A stretch of 64,000 nucleotides of DNA, taken from Kribbella antibiotica (GTDB lineage Bacteria > Actinomycetota > Actinomycetes > Propionibacteriales > Kribbellaceae). Location: the NCBI RefSeq assembly GCF_004349055.1, contig NZ_SMKX01000025.1:19534-83533 (forward strand). Reading direction: 5' to 3'. Shown piece by piece: positions 44,234-52,193 of this stretch (positions within the stretch are counted from its first letter, which is position 1; every line of letters begins with the position of its first letter). The notes under the pieces are model-generated. The model searched no databases. It worked only from the letters and a program-made list of their open reading frames with translations, and was not told where the DNA came from. Made by a program: the position numbers and the translations under genes.

Positions 44234-44299
44234 GCGTATCTCCTGTCGGACGGGTGAGGCGGATGGAGTGTTGACCACCAGCACTGCATCGGAGGCACC

Positions 44300-44332
44300 C
44301 TAACCTGAACGATTAACCGACGGAAGATGAAC
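44300..44332 (-). promoter_or_regulatory. PHO-box-like direct repeats upstream of phospholipase C
   Basis: On the minus strand three contiguous 11-base units read GTTCATCTTCC, GTCGGTTAATC and GTTCAGGTTAG. Streptomyces PhoP binds 11-base direct repeats beginning GTTCA. Units 1 and 3 keep GTTCA; unit 2 is degenerate. The site is about 70-100 bases before the start codon of a phosphate-releasing enzyme. Confidence 0.5.
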
Positions 44333-44381
44333 TTTCCTGTTTCCAAGTGATCAGTTTCAAGCTGAAGTGAGCAAAATGACA

Positions 44382-44417
44382 CCGCGCCTCCGATCTCGGG
44401 TGAGACCGAAGGCGCGG
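44382..44417 (-). terminator. Hairpin terminator after the M6 protease gene
   Basis: CCGCGCCT at 44382-44389 and AGGCGCGG at 44410-44417 form the outer stem, with a nearly complete inner stem (CGATCTC/GAGACCG). It lies just after the stop of the minus-strand protease and also ahead of the phospholipase promoter. Confidence 0.65.
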
Positions 44418-44426
44418 TGGTGAGGA

Positions 44427-46529
44427 CTAGCGCTTGATGGCCACGCAGGTGGCGGTGGCGGTCTTGGAGGGGTCGCTTTCGGATTTGGCGGTCAGGGTGA
44501 CCGTCGCGACCGGGGTGCGGCCGGCCTTGGTGTGGACCGGGACGCTGATCTGCTGGCCGGCGTTGGCGGTGGTGAGGGCGTTGGGGAGGGAGACCTCCCA
44601 GTCCTTGCCGTTCACCTTCGCCGACAGGCGGTAGACGTCGCCCTTGAGGTACGTCGCGACGTCCTCGGGGTGGGTTGACGCGGCGCCTGCCTTGCCGGTG
44701 TTGGTCAGCTTGAAGTTGCAGGTCTGGAGGCCTGCACGACCCGGTACGGCGACAGTCGGCAGGACGCGGACGCCGCGCTTCTGGGCGCCGGCGCCGTCCA
44801 GCGAGCGGATCGCCACCGTGTACGACAGCACGCCCGCGCGGTCGCGTCGTACGTTGGTGATGTAGAAGTGCAGGCGGTTCGCGGAGTCGGTGTACTCGTA
44901 TTCGCTGCCCGAGTTCGTTCCCGCGTGGAAGAGGGCGTCGGAGAGCTGGCGGTAGTCGCCGATGGTGATCGGGACCTTGGTGCCGTCGGGCAGCACGTAG
45001 TCGGTCATGTTGATGTCCTGCGGGTTGGCGTCGATGACCCACTCGAACGGCGCTGCGTCCTGGTTCTTGGTCTTCGCCAGCAGTACGCCGGAGTCGGGCG
45101 TGAACGAGTCGGTGCCTTGGCGGTCCACGACCTCGACCGTGTAGTTGTTGTAGCCGCGGCCGTCGCAGAACGGGTCCTTCGACGTGTCACAAGCTGGCGC
45201 GAGGTCGCCGGCACCGCCGAGCTGAATGTTCACCCCGGACAGCCCCTTAGGACCTGGAACGTTGGTGCGCGCGGTGACGTCCGCGATCACCACACCGGAG
45301 GTCGCGAGCGCTTCCCGCGACAACCGGAGAACGTTCTGCTCGTCGACCATGTTGAGCTTGATCTTGTTGCGCAGCATGTGTTGCGCACCCATCGAGGCGC
45401 CGCCGGTCGCCGGGATCATCCACCGGCTGTGTGGACCGCCAGGCCCGTTGAACGTGCCGCGGCTGAGCATCTCCCACGGTCCGCTGTAGTCGCGGCGGGC
45501 CGGAACACCGAACGGGTTGTTGTAGTTGTCGCCGATCCCCAGGATGTGGCTGAACTCGTGCGCGTACACGCCCATCCCGGAGCTCTCCGCCTGCGTCGAC
45601 GAACCACCTCCGGCGTTCGGCCAGATCGTCGAACCGGCGGCCCACGACGTCCATTCGACGTACCGGGTGTCGGACCAGTTCGGCATCGCGGGGTCCGGCG
45701 GACCGAACGCGTCGCTGACATCCTCCTTGGTCGGGAACTTCATCGACCCGAACTCCTGCCAGGTCGACGACTCGTCCTGACCGGCACTGAGGAAGAACAC
45801 GAAGTCGAACCCGGCAGGTACCTGTGTGCCCTGATCCGCGACCCAGGCCGCGCGGCCGTCGGTGCGGATGTTCTTGGTGCAGTTGTCAACGGCCGGGCAG
45901 TCGCTCGGCTTCTGCATCTCCATGGCGTATTCGTACGACTTCCCGGGCATCCGGTAGGGACCGAACCCGGTGAGATCCACGCCGTACCGGCCGCCGGAGT
46001 CCTCCATCCAGTACTCGTGCAGCGTGCGACCGCGGTTCAGGTCACCCGGTGTGTTGAGGAAGTTCTGGTAGAACTTCGCGACCTGGTCACGCGGTACGCC
46101 GTTCGCCTCGACGCTCGGATTACCGAACACCGTCGCACCCTTGGCCTTCGTCACCACGAAGTCCTCGTTCGGGTAGTCCAGCAGCACCAGCGCACCCTTG
46201 AACGTCCGCTGCGACCCCTTGACGTTCGGGTCGGCCCAGTTCGTGCCGGGCGGCTTCTTGTAGTCCGACCACGTCATGTGGTCGGGGTTCTCCCAGTTCT
46301 GCGGATCGATTGGCCCCGGCAGCCCGTTGGCTCCGGAGGTCGCGATCCGCTGGTCGGTTCCTGACTCCTGCCACGGCTGCTGCTGCGGCCAATGGGGGTA
46401 CTGCCACGAGTTCGCAGGATCCGGTGGAAGGGTCGCAGTGGGCGCGGCAAGCGCCATGGTCGGCGCCGAAATGGCGGCCAGTATGGCGGCCAGACGCAGG
46501 GCGACTCGATATTTCCGTTGCTCAGACAC
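44427..46529 (-). CDS. Secreted M6-family metalloprotease (immune inhibitor A-like)
   Basis: 700 residues. A Sec signal peptide is cut near ALAAPTA. The catalytic domain carries the zinc motif HEFSHILGIGDNY, with nearby GMGVYAHE, and GPWEMLSRGTFNGPGG, the Met-turn. These mark the M6/InhA group. The C-terminal region has beta-domain character and four Cys. It is an extracellular protease, likely for nutrition. It diverges from the aldehyde dehydrogenase across 162 bp. Confidence 0.88.
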   Translation of the reverse strand: MSEQRKYRVALRLAAILAAISAPTMALAAPTATLPPDPANSWQYPHWPQQQPWQESGTDQRIATSGANGLPGPIDPQNWENPDHMTWSDYKKPPGTNWADPNVKGSQRTFKGALVLLDYPNEDFVVTKAKGATVFGNPSVEANGVPRDQVAKFYQNFLNTPGDLNRGRTLHEYWMEDSGGRYGVDLTGFGPYRMPGKSYEYAMEMQKPSDCPAVDNCTKNIRTDGRAAWVADQGTQVPAGFDFVFFLSAGQDESSTWQEFGSMKFPTKEDVSDAFGPPDPAMPNWSDTRYVEWTSWAAGSTIWPNAGGGSSTQAESSGMGVYAHEFSHILGIGDNYNNPFGVPARRDYSGPWEMLSRGTFNGPGGPHSRWMIPATGGASMGAQHMLRNKIKLNMVDEQNVLRLSREALATSGVVIADVTARTNVPGPKGLSGVNIQLGGAGDLAPACDTSKDPFCDGRGYNNYTVEVVDRQGTDSFTPDSGVLLAKTKNQDAAPFEWVIDANPQDINMTDYVLPDGTKVPITIGDYRQLSDALFHAGTNSGSEYEYTDSANRLHFYITNVRRDRAGVLSYTVAIRSLDGAGAQKRGVRVLPTVAVPGRAGLQTCNFKLTNTGKAGAASTHPEDVATYLKGDVYRLSAKVNGKDWEVSLPNALTTANAGQQISVPVHTKAGRTPVATVTLTAKSESDPSKTATATCVAIKR

Positions 46530-46635
46530 GGGCGGGCATCCGATCGACGATCAGGGGGGTACAGGGTCAATTTCAAGTACGGGGAGCAGCCATGAGCATG
46601 CCTGGTCATCACCCCTGACCACAACCAATGAGATG

Positions 46636-46647
46636 ACTGTATACAGT
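46636..46647. promoter_or_regulatory. Palindromic operator before the aldehyde dehydrogenase
   Basis: ACTGTATACAGT is a perfect 12-bp palindrome 45 bases before the dehydrogenase start, in otherwise AT-poor DNA. TGTATACA-type dyads are typical of GntR/FadR regulators. No such regulator is adjacent, so it would act from elsewhere. Confidence 0.5.
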
Positions 46648-46691
46648 ATGTCGTTGAAGTGGTTACTCTGGCGGCGGCGGATGGAGGAGTT

Positions 46692-48050
46692 ATGTACACG
46701 GTCACCGACCCGGCGACGGGAGTGCTGGTGGAGGAAGTACCGAACTCGACCGAGGCGGAGGTCCAGACAGCAATCGGGCGGGTCCATGCGGCCTACCCAG
46801 CCTGGCGGGCGCGCACGGTGGGGGAGCGGGCCGCGATCGTCGATCGAGCAGCTGACCTTTTCGAGGAACGAGCGGACGAGCTCGCTGCGATCATGACGCG
46901 GGAGATGGGCAAGCGGGTCAACGAGGGCCTGGGCGAGGTCGGCATCGTCGTCGACATCTTCCGGTACTACGCCGAGCACGGCCCGACGCTTCTCGCGGAC
47001 GAAGCGCTGGACGTCAAAGGCGGTCAGGCGGTGATCACCAAGGGACCGCTTGGCCCCCTGCTCGGGATCATGCCGTGGAACTTCCCGTGTTATCAGGTGG
47101 CGCGGTTCGTGGCGCCGAATCTGGTGCTGGGCAACACGATTCTGCTCAAGCACGCATCGATCTGCCCGCATTCCGCGCAGGCGATCGAAGACATCCTGCA
47201 CGACGCCGGCGTACCAGAAGATGTGTATGTGAACACGTTCGCGTCGAGCCGGCAGATCCCCGGGATCCTGGCCGACGACCGGATCGTTGGCGTCTCGCTG
47301 ACGGGCAGCGAGCAGGCCGGGATCTCGGTCGCGGCCGAGGCGGGGAAGAACCTCAAGAAGACCGTGCTGGAGCTCGGCGGCTCCGACCCACTCATCATCC
47401 TCGACACCGCCGACATGGACGAGACCGTCAACGCCACCGCGACCGCGCGGATGCGGAACTGTGGTCAGTCCTGCAACGCGCCCAAGCGGATCATCGTCCT
47501 CGCCGACCTGTACGACGAGTATGTCGACCGCCTGAGTAAGCGCGTCGCGGAGTACTACGTGCCTGGCGATCCAGCCGACCCCGACACCAGGCTCCCGCCG
47601 CTCGCGTCGATCGCGGCGGCAGACGAAGTCGCAGCCCAAGTGGCCAAAGCCGTCGAGCAAGGCGCAACGCTGAAAGCAGGCGGCCGCCGGATCGGCCCCG
47701 GCGCCTACTTGGAGGCGACCGTGCTGACGGATGTCCGGCCCGGCACAGATGCTTACTACGAAGAGATTTTCGGTCCGGTCGCGATCGTCTTCAGAGCAAC
47801 CGACGAGGACGATGCGATCCGGATCGCCAACGACACCCCGTTCGGCCTCGGCGCCAGCGTCTGGGGCACTGACCCCGCCCGCCTCCGCCGCGTCGCCGAT
47901 CGCATCGACGCCGGCATGGTCTACGTCAACCGGGCCGGCGGCTCCCAGGCCGACCTCCCCTTCGGCGGTATCAAACGCTCCGGCATCGGCCGCGAACTCG
48001 GGCCCGCCGGCATCGAGGAGTTCATGAACCACAAGTCCATCCGGCTGTAA
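46692..48050 (+). CDS. NAD(P)-dependent aldehyde dehydrogenase, succinate-semialdehyde type
   Basis: 452 residues from ATG 46692, with GGAGGAG upstream. Key residues are present: N130 in MPWNFP, E227 in LELGGSDP, the catalytic C261 in NCGQSCNAPKR, and FGPVAIVFRATDEDDAI. The order and length match the short succinate-semialdehyde dehydrogenases (GabD2/Sad-like), which oxidise the semialdehyde to succinate with NAD(P). No transaminase is adjacent, so the physiological aldehyde is uncertain. Confidence 0.92.
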   Translation: MYTVTDPATGVLVEEVPNSTEAEVQTAIGRVHAAYPAWRARTVGERAAIVDRAADLFEERADELAAIMTREMGKRVNEGLGEVGIVVDIFRYYAEHGPTLLADEALDVKGGQAVITKGPLGPLLGIMPWNFPCYQVARFVAPNLVLGNTILLKHASICPHSAQAIEDILHDAGVPEDVYVNTFASSRQIPGILADDRIVGVSLTGSEQAGISVAAEAGKNLKKTVLELGGSDPLIILDTADMDETVNATATARMRNCGQSCNAPKRIIVLADLYDEYVDRLSKRVAEYYVPGDPADPDTRLPPLASIAAADEVAAQVAKAVEQGATLKAGGRRIGPGAYLEATVLTDVRPGTDAYYEEIFGPVAIVFRATDEDDAIRIANDTPFGLGASVWGTDPARLRRVADRIDAGMVYVNRAGGSQADLPFGGIKRSGIGRELGPAGIEEFMNHKSIRL

Positions 48051-48110
48051 GCACTGGCAGCTTGGGGACACTGAGCGATTCGTCCGGCCAGAACGCTTCA
48101 AACTGAAGTT

Positions 48111-49268
48111 GTGAACCGATCAGTGATGAGCACTCTCAGGCGCCGGTGGATGTTCCTCGTCCCCGGCGCACTGGTGCTGGCACTGGTGGTTGCTGCAGGC
48201 ATCGTTCGGTACGACGCCGGCCGCATCGACAGCGTGGTTGTCGGCGCGCGGGAGGCGGGGGACTGTACGACGGTGCAGCTCGCGGCTGCGCAGTTCGATT
48301 CGTTGCATCGGATCGTCGCTGCGGGGAAAGCGAAGCGGGCCAAGGAGGATGTTGCGGCCTGCGATCGGTTGGATGGCGCGGATGCGGAGTTCAAGGCGGC
48401 CCTGTGGTCGACGACCGGGCAAGCGAAGGGGGCGCTCGGGGTTCTTGATCAGGTGCTGGCGGATCCGCGGCAGCGGGGCACGACGACCGCGGTGCTCGAC
48501 GACTTCCTGGCGAACCTGCGGGTGACGGATTCCTGTTCGGCGGTTGTGCTTGCTGATCAGTTGCAGGCGCGCAAGGTGAGTCCGGTGTTGCAGGAGCGGA
48601 TCCGGTCGGCGCTGGTAGAGATCGAGCCGGCCGCTCTGCGGGCGTGTGCGGCTGAGCGGATGAAGGACTCGGCGTGGGATGAGGCGCACAACCTCTATCG
48701 ACGTGCGGTCGATCGCTATCCCGACGATCTGCGCGCAGGCGAGGCGCGGGCCGGGGCGGTGAAGGCGAACCAGCAGCAAGAACTGGAGAACGTGCAGGAG
48801 CTGATTGACGACCCTGAGTCCTACTGCGACAGCCCCGCGAGGTACAGCGCGGCGCCGCCGTACCGGCGTGGGCTGAATCGGGCCGTTGTCCTCGGCAGCT
48901 CGATCGAGAACTATGCCGCGCGGCTGCCCAAGCAATGGCGGACGAACGACGCCGCCGCGGCCACGACCGTGACGTGTGCGGAGGTCGCGATGGGCAAGGC
49001 CGTGCGGACCTGTCCGTACTTGCCGAAGCTCGGCTTCGAATCGATCTACGTGACCTTCCACAAGATGGTGCTCTCGCTGAAGGTCTACGAGCTGCGGACC
49101 GGGAAGCGGGTGGTCAACAAGAAGATTTTGGTCGACGGACTGGCCTGCCCGAACACCCTGCACTACCAGTCGAGCACGGGCTTTTCTGACCCGGATCCCG
49201 CGCAATTTGTGGTGGTGCCGGACAAGAATCTGCGGGCGGCCTTCCAGCCGTCCATCGTTCGACCCTGA
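48111..49268 (+). CDS. Membrane-anchored helical protein of unknown function
   Basis: 385 residues from GTG 48111, or 380 from ATG 48126. One membrane segment near residues 14-31 (FLVPGALVLALVVAAGIV) follows a basic N-terminus, so the rest is outside. The first 200 exported residues are helical and TPR-like (WDEAHNLYRRAVDRYPDDLRAGEARAGAVKA). The last 130 look beta-rich. Paired cysteines (DCTTVQ, DSCSAV, LRACAAE, SYCDSP, VTCAEVA, RTCPY, LACPN) suggest disulfides. I do not recognise a named family. Confidence 0.78.
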   Translation: MNRSVMSTLRRRWMFLVPGALVLALVVAAGIVRYDAGRIDSVVVGAREAGDCTTVQLAAAQFDSLHRIVAAGKAKRAKEDVAACDRLDGADAEFKAALWSTTGQAKGALGVLDQVLADPRQRGTTTAVLDDFLANLRVTDSCSAVVLADQLQARKVSPVLQERIRSALVEIEPAALRACAAERMKDSAWDEAHNLYRRAVDRYPDDLRAGEARAGAVKANQQQELENVQELIDDPESYCDSPARYSAAPPYRRGLNRAVVLGSSIENYAARLPKQWRTNDAAAATTVTCAEVAMGKAVRTCPYLPKLGFESIYVTFHKMVLSLKVYELRTGKRVVNKKILVDGLACPNTLHYQSSTGFSDPDPAQFVVVPDKNLRAAFQPSIVRP

Positions 49269-49316
49269 TCTCACCTCTTTTCCGGGGACCGAGGAGCGTT
49301 TATCGTGGCGCACCTG

Positions 49317-49336
49317 ATGTGACCGCCCAGTCACAT
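49317..49336. promoter_or_regulatory. Inverted repeat before the trypsin-like protease
   Basis: ATGTGAC (49317-49323) and GTCACAT (49330-49336) are perfect arms around 6 bases, 22 bases before the start codon. A possible -10 (TATCGT) lies upstream near 49301, so the repeat would be in the leader as an operator or small hairpin. Confidence 0.4.
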
Positions 49337-49358
49337 TCCGTGAGGAGAGAGGCTGCAG

Positions 49359-50306
49359 ATGAAGCGATTCCGCCCCCTTCGTTCCGCCCTGCTCGCAACC
49401 ACCTGTGCGGTGGGGCTGGTGGCCGGCGCGACGACCGCGACCGCCGCCAACCCGTCGACGACGCATGAAGCCGCCACCACCAAATCCCAGCAGGCCGAAG
49501 TCACGAGCTTCTGGACCCCCGAGCGGATGCGATCCGCCGTACCGATCGGCCAGTTGCTCACACCCAAGCAGCGCATCGACACCGGCGCGATTCCAGCAGG
49601 TAAGCCGAAAACCGTGGCCCCGACTGCGTTCCCGAGCGGGGGAGGTGCGTGGACCGGCGGCGGGAAGATCGTCTCCACCGAGGGCCGCGTGTTCTTCACC
49701 TACACCGGCCGTACGGCGTCCTGCAGTGGAACGGCCGTCACCAGCGGCAACAAGAGCACGGTCATCACGGCCGGGCACTGCGTGAAGCTCGAGGGCGCCT
49801 TCCACACCAACTGGGTGTTCGTCCCTGCCTACAACAACGGCGCGACGCCGTACGGGACGTGGACTGCGAAGAAGACCTATGCGACGCCGCAGTGGGTGGC
49901 CAGTGAGGACATCAACTACGACGTCGGTGCTGCGGTCGTGAACCCGCTGAACGGCGCAAACCTGACCGATGTGGTCGGTGGGCAGGGCATCGCGTTCAAC
50001 CAGGCGCGCGGCCAGAACATGTACGCCTTCGGCTACCCGGCAGCGGCGCCGTACGACGGCACGAAGCTCGTCTACTGCAGCGGCAAGGTCTTCAATGCGT
50101 TCATCTCCGACGGCATCGGCATGACGTGTGACATGACCGGTGGCGCGAGTGGCGGCGGCTGGTTCCTGTCGTTCAGCGAGTCGACCGGGGCCGGCATCGT
50201 CAACTCGGTCAACAGCTACAAGATCAACATCATCCCGACCTGGATGTTCGGCCCGTACTTCGGCGCCGACGCCCAGAACCTGTACGCCACGGCGCAGGCC
50301 GGCTGA
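49359..50306 (+). CDS. Secreted trypsin-like serine protease
   Basis: 315 residues. The signal peptide ends near ATAAN, and a propeptide-like stretch follows. The chymotrypsin triad is present: His in VITAGHCVKLEG, Asp in INYDVGAAV and Ser in MTGGASGGGWF. Paired cysteines flank the His and Ser. The order resembles the V8/glutamyl-endopeptidase-like secreted actinomycete proteases. GAGGAGAG precedes ATG 49359. Confidence 0.9.
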   Translation: MKRFRPLRSALLATTCAVGLVAGATTATAANPSTTHEAATTKSQQAEVTSFWTPERMRSAVPIGQLLTPKQRIDTGAIPAGKPKTVAPTAFPSGGGAWTGGGKIVSTEGRVFFTYTGRTASCSGTAVTSGNKSTVITAGHCVKLEGAFHTNWVFVPAYNNGATPYGTWTAKKTYATPQWVASEDINYDVGAAVVNPLNGANLTDVVGGQGIAFNQARGQNMYAFGYPAAAPYDGTKLVYCSGKVFNAFISDGIGMTCDMTGGASGGGWFLSFSESTGAGIVNSVNSYKINIIPTWMFGPYFGADAQNLYATAQAG

Positions 50307-50362
50307 ACGGCGAGTCCTAAGTCTCGTTGACAGACCCAGCCGCTCCTGTGAAGCTCAGCTCT

Positions 50363-50872
50363 ATGAGCGAACCTCAGGACGGCCCGCGCACCCGCACCTT
50401 CAGCTGGCCGGACCCGGCCGAGATCTCGGCCCACGTCGGGACGACGTCCGGTCTCGAGATGCTGCAGGCGATGGCCGCCGGGAAGATCCCCGCCCCGCCG
50501 ATCCTCCAACTGGTCGGCGGGACCGGGATCGAGGTCGAGGAAGGCAGCGTCACGGTGATCATGCCGGTCCAGGAATTCCACTACAACCCGCTCGGCACGG
50601 TGCACGGTGGCGTGATCGCCACCCTGCTCGACACGGCCGCAGGCTGCACGGTGCACTCGACGCTTCCGGCCGGGACCGGCTACACCTCACTCGACCTGAA
50701 CACGCGCTTCATCAAGCCGGTCACGGTCAAGTCCGGCGAGCTGCGCTGCACCGGTCAGATCATCAGCCGCGGTCGTCGCACTGCGGTCGCCGAGGCCAGG
50801 CTGGTGGACGAGCGTGGGACCTTGCTGGCCCACGCCACATCCACCTGCCTGATCTTCGAACTAGGCCAGTAG
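50363..50872 (+). CDS. PaaI-family thioesterase (hotdog fold)
   Basis: 169 residues from ATG 50363; a TTG 36 bases upstream is in frame but coincides with a TTGACA hexamer. Typical motifs are YNPLGTVHGGVIATLLDTAAG, with the active-site region HGG, and NTRFIKPVTVKSGELRCTG. It hydrolyses aromatic or acyl-CoA thioesters in the cytoplasm. The 3' end overlaps the convergent aminotransferase by 12 bases. Confidence 0.9.
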   Translation: MSEPQDGPRTRTFSWPDPAEISAHVGTTSGLEMLQAMAAGKIPAPPILQLVGGTGIEVEEGSVTVIMPVQEFHYNPLGTVHGGVIATLLDTAAGCTVHSTLPAGTGYTSLDLNTRFIKPVTVKSGELRCTGQIISRGRRTAVAEARLVDERGTLLAHATSTCLIFELGQ

Positions 50873-52126
50873 CTTCTCGACGGCCGACAACCGCACGCAG
50901 ACGGTCAGGCCGGCGACCGCGGTCTCCAGCTCGTCGAGTTCCGGGTACGTCGGTGCGATCCGGATGATGCTGTCGGTCGGGTCGTCGCCGTACGGGTGGG
51001 TGGCCCCGGCCGGGGTCAGCGCGATACCGGCCGCCTTCGCCTTGGCGACGACATCGGCGGCGCAGCCCTCGGGCACCTGCAAGGTGATGAAGTAGCCGCC
51101 GGTCGGTGCGTTCCAGGACGCGAACCCGCTGTCGCCGAGCTCGGCGGTCAGGATCTTGTCGACGGCCTCGAACTTCGGCCGGATCAGGCCCGCCAGCTGG
51201 CGCATGTGCTCGGTCAGGCCGTCGGTGTCGCGCAGGAACTGCACGTGCCGGAGCTGGTTGACCTTGTCCGGCCCGATGCTGCGCTTGACGGTGTGGCTCG
51301 CCCACCACTTCAGGTTGGCCGGCGATGCGCCGAAGAAGGCGACCCCGGCACCCGCGAAGGTGATCTTCGAGCTCGACCCGAACACGAAGACGCGATCCGC
51401 GTTCCCCGCCTCGGCAGCCAGCGCCAGTACGTCGGCCAGTTCGTCGTGCTCGTCGGTGAGGTGGTGCACGGCGTACGCGTTGTCCCAGAAGATGCGGAAG
51501 TCCGGCGCGGCCGTGGTCATCGCGGCGAGCCGGCGAACCGTCTCGTCGGAGTACGTCGTACCGGTGGGGTTGCTGTACTTCGGGACGCACCAGATGCCCT
51601 TGATCGAGGCGTCGGCGGCAACCAGCCGCTCGACCTCGTCCATGTCCGGGCCGTCGGCGGTCAGCGCGACCGGGATCATCTTGATGCCGTAGCGCTCGCA
51701 GATCCCGAAGTGCCGGTCGTAGCCCGGCACCGGGCACAGGAAGCTGATCTCGTCGTCGGCCCAGCGGCGCTCGGCGCCCGGCACCTGGCCGAGCAGCGCG
51801 AACACGATCGCGTCGTGCATCAGCTCGAGGCTGGAGTTGCCCAACGCGAGCAGCTGGTCGGCCGGCACCTGCAGGCTGCCGGCGAAGATCGCGCGCAGCT
51901 CGGGCAGCCCGTTGGTCCCGCCGTAGTTGCGCAGGTCGGTGCCGTCGGCCGAGACCGCACGCTCGACCGCGCCGAGAATTCCGTCGGCCAGATCGAGCTG
52001 CCGCGGCGACGGTTTACCGCGGGTCAGGTCGAGCTTCAGCCCCTTCGCGGCAAGAGCGTCGTACTCCGCCTGGGCGCTGTCTCGCTGCGCCGTCAACTCT
52101 TCCACCGTCAAGGCTGAACCACCCAC
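50861..52126 (-). CDS. PLP-dependent aminotransferase, class I/II fold
   Basis: 421 residues from GTG 52126, with AAGGGAAA upstream. It belongs to the aspartate-aminotransferase-like group often seen in actinomycetes (Pfam Asp_aminotransf-like). Marks are LDLTRGKPSPRQLDL, YGGTNGLPELRAIFA, VPKYSNPTGTTYSDE, FWDNAYAVHHL and the PLP Lys in FGSSSKITFAGAG. It transfers amino groups between amino acids and keto acids; exact substrates are uncertain. It lies 67 bases downstream of the penicillin-binding protein gene. Confidence 0.9.
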   Translation of the reverse strand: MGGSALTVEELTAQRDSAQAEYDALAAKGLKLDLTRGKPSPRQLDLADGILGAVERAVSADGTDLRNYGGTNGLPELRAIFAGSLQVPADQLLALGNSSLELMHDAIVFALLGQVPGAERRWADDEISFLCPVPGYDRHFGICERYGIKMIPVALTADGPDMDEVERLVAADASIKGIWCVPKYSNPTGTTYSDETVRRLAAMTTAAPDFRIFWDNAYAVHHLTDEHDELADVLALAAEAGNADRVFVFGSSSKITFAGAGVAFFGASPANLKWWASHTVKRSIGPDKVNQLRHVQFLRDTDGLTEHMRQLAGLIRPKFEAVDKILTAELGDSGFASWNAPTGGYFITLQVPEGCAADVVAKAKAAGIALTPAGATHPYGDDPTDSIIRIAPTYPELDELETAVAGLTVCVRLSAVEKLLA

Positions 52127-52193
52127 GACATTTCCCTTCGCTGCAATCGTTACGCACAGCTTAATGGGATCCGACGGTGAGCTATACCACGGG

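Noticed and set aside
42656..44257. 533-codon plus-strand frame opposite phospholipase C
   Set aside because: It is a shadow of a gene with clear catalytic motifs; the translation is low-complexity Arg/Val/Glu.
49317..49336. CRP-type site TGTGA..TCACA
   Set aside because: The arms are 8 bases apart instead of 6, so it is listed only as an inverted repeat of unknown use.
50329..50334. TTGACA before the thioesterase as a promoter
   Set aside because: No acceptable -10 hexamer lies 16-19 bases downstream.
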